A stretch of DNA of 9,398 nucleotides, from the NCBI GenBank assembly GCA_910588425.1, contig CAJUPM010000025.1, positions 1 to 9,398 of the forward strand, in the 5' to 3' direction. Shown here one piece after another: positions 5,313 to 9,398 of the stretch. Each line of letters starts with the position of its first letter. Positions within the stretch are counted from its first letter, which is position 1. Below the pieces are notes generated by a model. The model saw nothing but the letters and a program-made list of their open reading frames with translations. It was not told the DNA's origin and searched no databases. The position numbers were made by a program, and so were the translations under genes. This DNA comes from an uncultured Christensenellaceae bacterium. Lineage in GTDB: Bacteria; Bacillota; Clostridia; Christensenellales; Christensenellaceae.

Positions 5313-6734
5313 ATTTTTCTGGTAAATAAATTTCTCACCTCCATTCGCTGGAGGTTTATTGTAATTTATGTTGTCGTCGTTTTGATGGCGTTTTCCCTGG
5401 TTACGGTGGTTACTTCTAATATTATTGAAAACAATCTGCTCAAAAGCCGAGCCAGCGCCAATTTGCAGGACGTCAGCGATTTTTCCGTCCGCGTGGCGGG
5501 GGAATTTGCCGCGCTGGATGCTCAGGCGCTCTATGAGAAGGCGCTTCAAAAAGGGCAGGATATTTCCGGGCGCGTTTTGCTGCTGGATAGCTACGGCGTT
5601 GTCCAGGTCGACAGCTATTCGCGGCTGAACGGCGTGCGCATAAAGCTGCCGGAGATCATTGAAATACTGAGCGGACAAAGGGATACTTCCTATGGCTTCC
5701 ATAAAATAGGAACAGACGGGGCGGATTTTTGGGCGGGATACTACGCCTCTGCCATTGTGGAAAACTCCGAGATCATCGGGGTTGCGGTGTTTTCCCAGAG
5801 CACGCAGGATGTCGTCTCGAATATCAACTCGATTAAGCAGAACTATACGATCATCTATTGGGTCGCAGTGCTGGCTGTCGCTATCATTTCCTATTTTCTC
5901 ACCAGCCATCTCTCTCGCCCGCTGGAGCAGCTGAGGGAAGGCGCGATGGCCATCACGGTAGGGGATTTTAAAAAGCGCGTTCAGATAGAGGGAAAGGACG
6001 AAATCGCAGAGCTGGGCAAGGCGTTTAACACGATGACGGCCCGGCTGGAGGATGTGGATAAGCAGCGCAGTGAATTTGTGAGCAACGCATCGCACGAGCT
6101 CAAAACGCCGCTCACCTCGATGAAGATTTTGACGGAATCCATACTCTATCAGGAGCAGGTGCCCGAAGAGATCTATAAAGATTTTCTTTCGGATATCAAC
6201 GGACAGATTGACCGAATGACGAGCCTGATCAACGATCTGCTGCTCATGACGAGAATTGAGAGCGGCGATAACGGCGCGAAAATGGAGGAGGCAGAGCTGG
6301 GTGAGCTGGTCCAAAATGTTGTGGATACGCTGGGGCCCATTGCCGAGCAAAAGGATATTTTGCTGACCTATACCAGCAGGCAGGCTGTCTGTGCGAAGTG
6401 CTTCCCAAGGCGGCTTTCGCAGGCGATACGCAATCTGGTGGAAAATGCCATCAAATATACGGGTGAGGGAGGCAGTGTGCAGGTCAGCCTGAAAAAAGAC
6501 GCGCACTTCGCCTATATTGCCATTGCCGATACGGGAGAGGGCATTGCAAAGGAAGAGCTGGATCGCATTTTTGAGCGGTTTTACCGCGTGGATAAGGCGC
6601 GCGCCCGGGAGACGGGAGGCTCTGGGCTGGGGCTCTATTTGGTGCGAAGCATCGCGGTGATGCATGGCGGGCGTGTGGACGTTGAGAGCGAGAAGGGCAA
6701 GGGATCGGTTTTCACCCTGGTGCTCCCGCTTTAG
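5313..6734 (+). CDS. Sensor histidine kinase (WalK/PhoR-like), probable non-canonical AUU start
   Basis: 473 residues if read from ATT 5313. Membrane kinase that would phosphorylate the response regulator encoded at 3063. Membrane helix 1 is about residues 15-38, after SIRWRF. An extracytoplasmic sensor region of about 140 residues follows, with a PAS/Cache-like stretch (RVLLLDSYGVVQVDSY). Helix 2 is about 179-201, then HAMP (about 198-250). The phosphoacceptor is His261 (SHELKTPL). ATPase motifs are the N box NLVENAIKYT (Asn377), G1 DTGEGI (406-411), F box FERFYRVD (420-427) and G2 GGSGLGL (435-441); all look intact. The first usual start codons, TTG 5382 and ATG 5385, would remove more than half of helix 1 and have no nearby ribosome site, so the frame must begin upstream. 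ATT 5313 fits the Shine-Dalgarno spacing; a frame error in the TTTTT run (5314-5318) is the alternative. It is first in an operon with two GerMN lipoproteins. Confidence 0.93.
   Translation: MFLVNKFLTSIRWRFIVIYVVVVLMAFSLVTVVTSNIIENNLLKSRASANLQDVSDFSVRVAGEFAALDAQALYEKALQKGQDISGRVLLLDSYGVVQVDSYSRLNGVRIKLPEIIEILSGQRDTSYGFHKIGTDGADFWAGYYASAIVENSEIIGVAVFSQSTQDVVSNINSIKQNYTIIYWVAVLAVAIISYFLTSHLSRPLEQLREGAMAITVGDFKKRVQIEGKDEIAELGKAFNTMTARLEDVDKQRSEFVSNASHELKTPLTSMKILTESILYQEQVPEEIYKDFLSDINGQIDRMTSLINDLLLMTRIESGDNGAKMEEAELGELVQNVVDTLGPIAEQKDILLTYTSRQAVCAKCFPRRLSQAIRNLVENAIKYTGEGGSVQVSLKKDAHFAYIAIADTGEGIAKEELDRIFERFYRVDKARARETGGSGLGLYLVRSIAVMHGGRVDVESEKGKGSVFTLVLPL
5337..5355 (+). repeat. Perfect hairpin near the 5' end of the kinase gene, hiding a GGAGG
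   Basis: ACCTCCA (5337-5343) pairs with TGGAGGT (5349-5355) around the loop TTCGC. The right arm contains a full GGAGG Shine-Dalgarno-like sequence (5350-5354) that pairing would mask. It lies 24 bases downstream of the proposed AUU start. Confidence 0.5.
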
Positions 6735-6743
6735 GAGGTTGCT

Positions 6744-7664
6744 TTGAAAAAATTACTTTGTCTTTTTCTTGCGGCGGCACTGCTTTTTTGCGCTGCCTGC
6801 CAGGCGCAGGAGCCGGAGCAGGAAATTCAGATCGATCCGACCAGCGGCTCGGAAAACCGCAAGGATACCTATGTCGCGCTGTATTTTGCGGATACGGAAT
6901 ATAGCATGCTCGTCCGTGAGGTGCGCAAAACAAAGGTCTCTGTGGATGCCAATGTGGAAAAAAAGGTGCTGGAAGAGCTGCTGCTCGGGCCAAGCGTCCC
7001 CATCAGCATGGCGCAGATCATCAACCCGGATACACAGGTGGTGCGGCTCAAACAAGAGGGAAAAGTGCTCACAGTGGTTTTGAGCAAGGAGTTCTTGGAT
7101 TGGAGTTTTATCGAAAATGCCCGGCCGATTGAGGAGAGCAATGCCGTCAAGCAGCTGGCGGTCTATTCTGTGATCAACACGCTGGTCGAGGCGACGGGCT
7201 GTCCGCAAGTGCAGATTCTGGTAGACCGGGAAGGCGACGGCACGGGGCAGCGCATCAATTTAAGCGAGATCGGCATGGGCAGCGCAGGCGTTTTGGAGCC
7301 AATGGGGCGCAATGCAGAGCTAGTCCTTTCGGCGCAGAAAACCATGGAGCAGATTTTAACCAATCTCAAGGAGCGCAATTATGCGGCGGTCTATAACTAT
7401 CTCGCCTATGGGAATGAGGCAGAGCGCCCTTCTGAGAATGCGTTCGTCTCCTGGTGCCAGAACAGCGGCGTTGTGCTGGATTATTTCCAGGTGACGGAGA
7501 TGCTGGAGCAGAGCAGCCAGGGCAGCGCGCTGCTTATGGTAAACTATTCCCTCAAGCAGGGCACTTCGCTGCGCAGCCAGTATGCTTATCCGCTGCGCCT
7601 GGTGCAGGAAAATTCTATCTGGAAAATTCGCTTTTCCGATCTGGAAAAGTTTATGGAGTATTGA
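6744..7664 (+). CDS. GerMN-domain lipoprotein with C-terminal NTF2-like region
   Basis: 306 residues starting at a TTG. AGGAGG (6733-6738) lies 5 bases before it and overlaps the kinase stop codon, so translation is probably coupled. MKKLL... is a lipoprotein signal peptide with the lipobox ending AAC (Cys19), so the protein should be anchored on the outer face of the membrane. Residues about 42-178 form a GerMN domain (DTYVALYFAD; the typical LLLGP at 79-83; late VINTLVE and VQILVDRE), a module of spore protein GerM and actinobacterial LpqB. Residues about 190-306 look like an alpha+beta NTF2/SnoaL-type domain (LKERNYAAVYNYL at the start, IWKIRFSDLEKF at the end). Position after the kinase suggests it modulates the sensor, as proposed for LpqB with MtrB. 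A spore-envelope role is the alternative. Confidence 0.92.
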   Translation: MKKLLCLFLAAALLFCAACQAQEPEQEIQIDPTSGSENRKDTYVALYFADTEYSMLVREVRKTKVSVDANVEKKVLEELLLGPSVPISMAQIINPDTQVVRLKQEGKVLTVVLSKEFLDWSFIENARPIEESNAVKQLAVYSVINTLVEATGCPQVQILVDREGDGTGQRINLSEIGMGSAGVLEPMGRNAELVLSAQKTMEQILTNLKERNYAAVYNYLAYGNEAERPSENAFVSWCQNSGVVLDYFQVTEMLEQSSQGSALLMVNYSLKQGTSLRSQYAYPLRLVQENSIWKIRFSDLEKFMEY

Positions 7665-7665
7665 G

Positions 7666-9054
7666 ATGCGAACCAGAAGATGGATTTGTATGATCTTGGC
7701 GTCCATGCTGCTGTGCGGCTGTTCCCCTTTAAGAGAGAAAAACGATATCCCCGGCCTGCCTTCGCTGGAGCCGCAGAATTCGCTCTCCTATGGAGAATAT
7801 GAACCATACCGCGCGACGCTGTATTATCTCGATCCCCAGCGCAATACGCTCTCAACCGAGCTGAGGGAGATAGAAGTGGTATCCTCCGCGCCAAAAGGCA
7901 AACAGGTTTTTGAGGAGCTGCTTGCCGGGCCAAGCGGGAGAGGCCTGGAGGGGTTTGGCAGCGAATATACCCTGAAGAATATCGATATCACAGGCGGCGT
8001 TGCCAATATCTATCTGCTGACCGAGCAGAACTTAAGCGATCAGAAAAAGCTGGCGCTTTGCGCCGCGCTTTCTAACACGGCGGTGGATAATCTGGGCGTG
8101 CAGTATGCCAATCTGTTTTTTAATGAGGAGCCGGCTTATGTCGCGGGCAAGCCCTGCGGCCTGCTGGGCAAGACGGATCTCGATATGACTGCCTTTTATG
8201 AAAGCTATCTGGAAAAGGCGGCAGAGCCTGTTTGGAGCATTCCGGTGGCGCTGTATTTTTTGGATGAGAGCAAGAGCTATATTCTGCCGGAAGTGCGTAC
8301 ACTTTCCTTTGAAGGGGAAAACTATTTGCAGGAGATCCTCTATCAGCTTTCGCTGGGGCCTGAGTATAAGAGCTACCTTCTCAGCCCGCTGCTCTCCAAC
8401 TATGTGTTCACATATCAGGAAAACTTTGGAAGCATAGGAGGGGATGGCCTGCTCTGCATTGATTCGCCCCAAAAGCTTTTCCAGGGCGGCGGCGATCAGC
8501 AGATGCGCCAGCATATGGCCTGTCTGTATCATTCTTTTCATGGGGTCGTCCAGGGGCTGAGAAGCATGGAATTCAGCCGGGGGATGGAGAAATATACCGT
8601 TACATTCAGCATCTCGCAGCTCTATCTGGGCGAGGAGGTTTTGGTCTATTTTCCAGGCAAAGATCGGAAGCATCTGGAGCGCTTCCATCATGTGGTTCGC
8701 TCCGGGCGGGCGCATAACCTCAAAACCTACTTGGAGGAGCTGGCAGAGGGCCCGCTCAAGATAGAGCAGGCCCGTGCGCTGCCTTGCTTCCCGGCGGATA
8801 TGGGCAGCGAGGGGCTGCTGGGCGCAGAGATGCGGGATAACATCGCTGTGGTGAATTTCAGCGCAGAAATGCTCTATAGCCTGGAAGGAATGCAGAAAGA
8901 TGAGCTGTATCTGTTCCTGTATGCCGTCGTCAATACGCTGTGCGAAGACGAAGCGGTTTGTGCGGTGCAGTTCTGCTTTGAGGGGGAGATTATCGACGAG
9001 CTTGGCATCTTCAGCCTGGCTATGCCGCTCTATCCCAATATCGGTCTGGCGTAA
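7666..9054 (+). CDS. Lipoprotein with three GerMN-like units
   Basis: 462 residues from ATG 7666, one base after the preceding stop codon. GGAG (7655-7658) is 7 bases upstream, whereas an in-frame ATG at 7582 lies deep in the previous gene and would hide the signal peptide. The signal sequence ends in LCGC (Cys19 lipidated). Three similar units follow: about 48-168 (ATLYYLD, LLAGP at 85-89, PAYVAGKP), about 190-320 (VALYFLD, LSLGP, then a divergent end) and about 324-460 (VLVYFPG, LAEGP at 359-363, VVNTL, VQFCFEG). Each repeats the GerMN pattern of an opening xxLYF strand, a helix ending in GP and a closing VNT/VxF segment. The middle unit is the most divergent. It is a paralogue of the upstream lipoprotein and probably works at the same membrane site. 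Three units in one chain is more than the one or two I know from GerM and LpqB. Confidence 0.9.
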   Translation: MRTRRWICMILASMLLCGCSPLREKNDIPGLPSLEPQNSLSYGEYEPYRATLYYLDPQRNTLSTELREIEVVSSAPKGKQVFEELLAGPSGRGLEGFGSEYTLKNIDITGGVANIYLLTEQNLSDQKKLALCAALSNTAVDNLGVQYANLFFNEEPAYVAGKPCGLLGKTDLDMTAFYESYLEKAAEPVWSIPVALYFLDESKSYILPEVRTLSFEGENYLQEILYQLSLGPEYKSYLLSPLLSNYVFTYQENFGSIGGDGLLCIDSPQKLFQGGGDQQMRQHMACLYHSFHGVVQGLRSMEFSRGMEKYTVTFSISQLYLGEEVLVYFPGKDRKHLERFHHVVRSGRAHNLKTYLEELAEGPLKIEQARALPCFPADMGSEGLLGAEMRDNIAVVNFSAEMLYSLEGMQKDELYLFLYAVVNTLCEDEAVCAVQFCFEGEIIDELGIFSLAMPLYPNIGLA

Positions 9055-9058
9055 TGAA

Positions 9059-9082
9059 CGGTTGCCAGCCGCGTGGCAAACG
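9059..9082. promoter_or_regulatory. Inverted repeat over the -35 of the protease promoter
   Basis: CGGTTGCCA (9059-9067) and TGGCAAACG (9074-9082) are inverted arms with one mismatch around GCCGCG. The inner TTGCCA/TGGCAA is perfect and the left arm is the -35 box itself. No U-tract follows, so an operator is more likely than a terminator for the upstream operon. Confidence 0.5.
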
Positions 9083-9090
9083 GCTATAAT
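9062..9090 (+). promoter_or_regulatory. Near-consensus sigma-A promoter for the site-2 protease gene
   Basis: TTGCCA (9062-9067, 5 of 6), exactly 17 bases, then a perfect TATAAT (9085-9090). It starts 8 bases after the stop codon of the upstream lipoprotein. The predicted start, near 9097, leaves a leader of about 24 bases. Confidence 0.75.
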
Positions 9091-9120
9091 GGATAAGAAT
9101 CAACATACAGGAGCGATGCA

Positions 9121-9398
9121 ATGCAAATTTTTCAACTGCTGTTTTCAGACCCCGCTCAGGGGCTTATCTATCTGCTTTCGCTGTTTCTGGCTATGTGCAT
9201 TGCCATTTCGTTTCACGAATGCGCACATGCGTTCATGGCCTATAAACTGGGCGATCCGACGGCGAAAAATCTCGGGAGAATGTCGCTGGATCCGATGCGG
9301 CATATGGATTGGCTTGGGTTTGCCTCGTTTTTGCTGTTTGGGCTGGGCTGGGCAAAGCCTGTTCTCGTCAACTCCAAAAACCTCAAGCATTTTCGCAG
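9121..9398 (+). CDS. Site-2 protease family (M50) membrane metalloprotease (partial)
   Basis: 92 residues are visible; the rest is beyond the window (such proteins are usually about 200-230 residues). An N-terminal membrane helix (about 13-30) runs into FHECAHAF, where HECAH (32-36) is the zinc-binding HExxH of intramembrane site-2 proteases. LGDPTAKNLGRMSLDPMRHMD (43-63) and GWAKPVLVN (76-84) are characteristic family blocks of the short YwhC/SpoIVFB-related group. In this family the protease cleaves substrates within the membrane; the substrate here is unknown. AGGAG (9109-9113) is 7 bases before the ATG. It has its own promoter, so it need not be part of the kinase operon, although no terminator separates them. 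Confidence 0.93.
   Translation, partial: MQIFQLLFSDPAQGLIYLLSLFLAMCIAISFHECAHAFMAYKLGDPTAKNLGRMSLDPMRHMDWLGFASFLLFGLGWAKPVLVNSKNLKHFR

Noticed and set aside
5244..6665. Long antisense open frame (473 codons) opposite the histidine kinase
   Set aside because: It mirrors the kinase gene on the other strand. The translation is rich in His/Arg/Gln/Ile without domain motifs and has no ribosome site; the kinase motifs on the plus strand are unmistakable.
8032..8715. Antisense open frame (227 codons) opposite the triple-GerMN lipoprotein
   Set aside because: Shadow frame without ribosome site or motifs; the plus-strand gene has a signal peptide and repeated domains.

Overview
The window looks like a chromosomal segment of a Gram-positive Clostridia-type bacterium. 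The evidence is strong AGGAGG-like ribosome sites, sigma-A type promoters, an L-lactate/malate dehydrogenase, an OmpR-family two-component pair, a Rieske/FAD oxidoreductase like Bacillus YhfW, and lipoproteins with GerMN domains. Base composition is moderate (about half G+C in genes). A Christensenellales- or Oscillospirales-like lineage would fit, but that is a guess. No rRNA, tRNA, CRISPR array or insertion sequence was seen.

Layout. Positions 1-841 (minus) hold the N-terminal 280 residues of a lactate/malate dehydrogenase. A 356-base divergent region (842-1197) carries a candidate promoter for each direction, a 14-bp perfect palindrome and inverted repeats in the dehydrogenase leader. Then comes a plus-strand operon, 1198-3749. 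It encodes a membrane protein resembling a SipW-type signal peptidase without its catalytic residues, an aldo/keto reductase, and an OmpR/PhoB response regulator. A bidirectional terminator (3759-3794) closes it. A FAD/Rieske oxidoreductase converges on that terminator from the minus strand (3818-5116).

Divergent from the oxidoreductase is a second plus-strand operon: a WalK/PhoR-like sensor histidine kinase (about 5313-6734), a one-domain GerMN lipoprotein (6744-7664) and a second lipoprotein with apparently three GerMN-like units (7666-9054). It has a good promoter with an inverted repeat just downstream of the -10. The kinase lacks a usual start codon where its first membrane helix requires one; the best placed codon after the Shine-Dalgarno site is AUU. 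The last gene (9121 to the window end) is a site-2 protease (M50) with its own near-consensus promoter, whose -35 lies in an inverted repeat.

How the genes may work together. The regulator, kinase and GerMN lipoproteins resemble the actinobacterial MtrA-MtrB-LpqB arrangement (regulator, kinase, GerMN lipoprotein), here split by an inverted oxidoreductase gene. The lipoproteins would sit on the outer face of the membrane next to the kinase sensor domain and could tune it. The pseudo-peptidase is co-transcribed with the regulator and may belong to the same envelope circuit. These links are inference from gene order and domain content.
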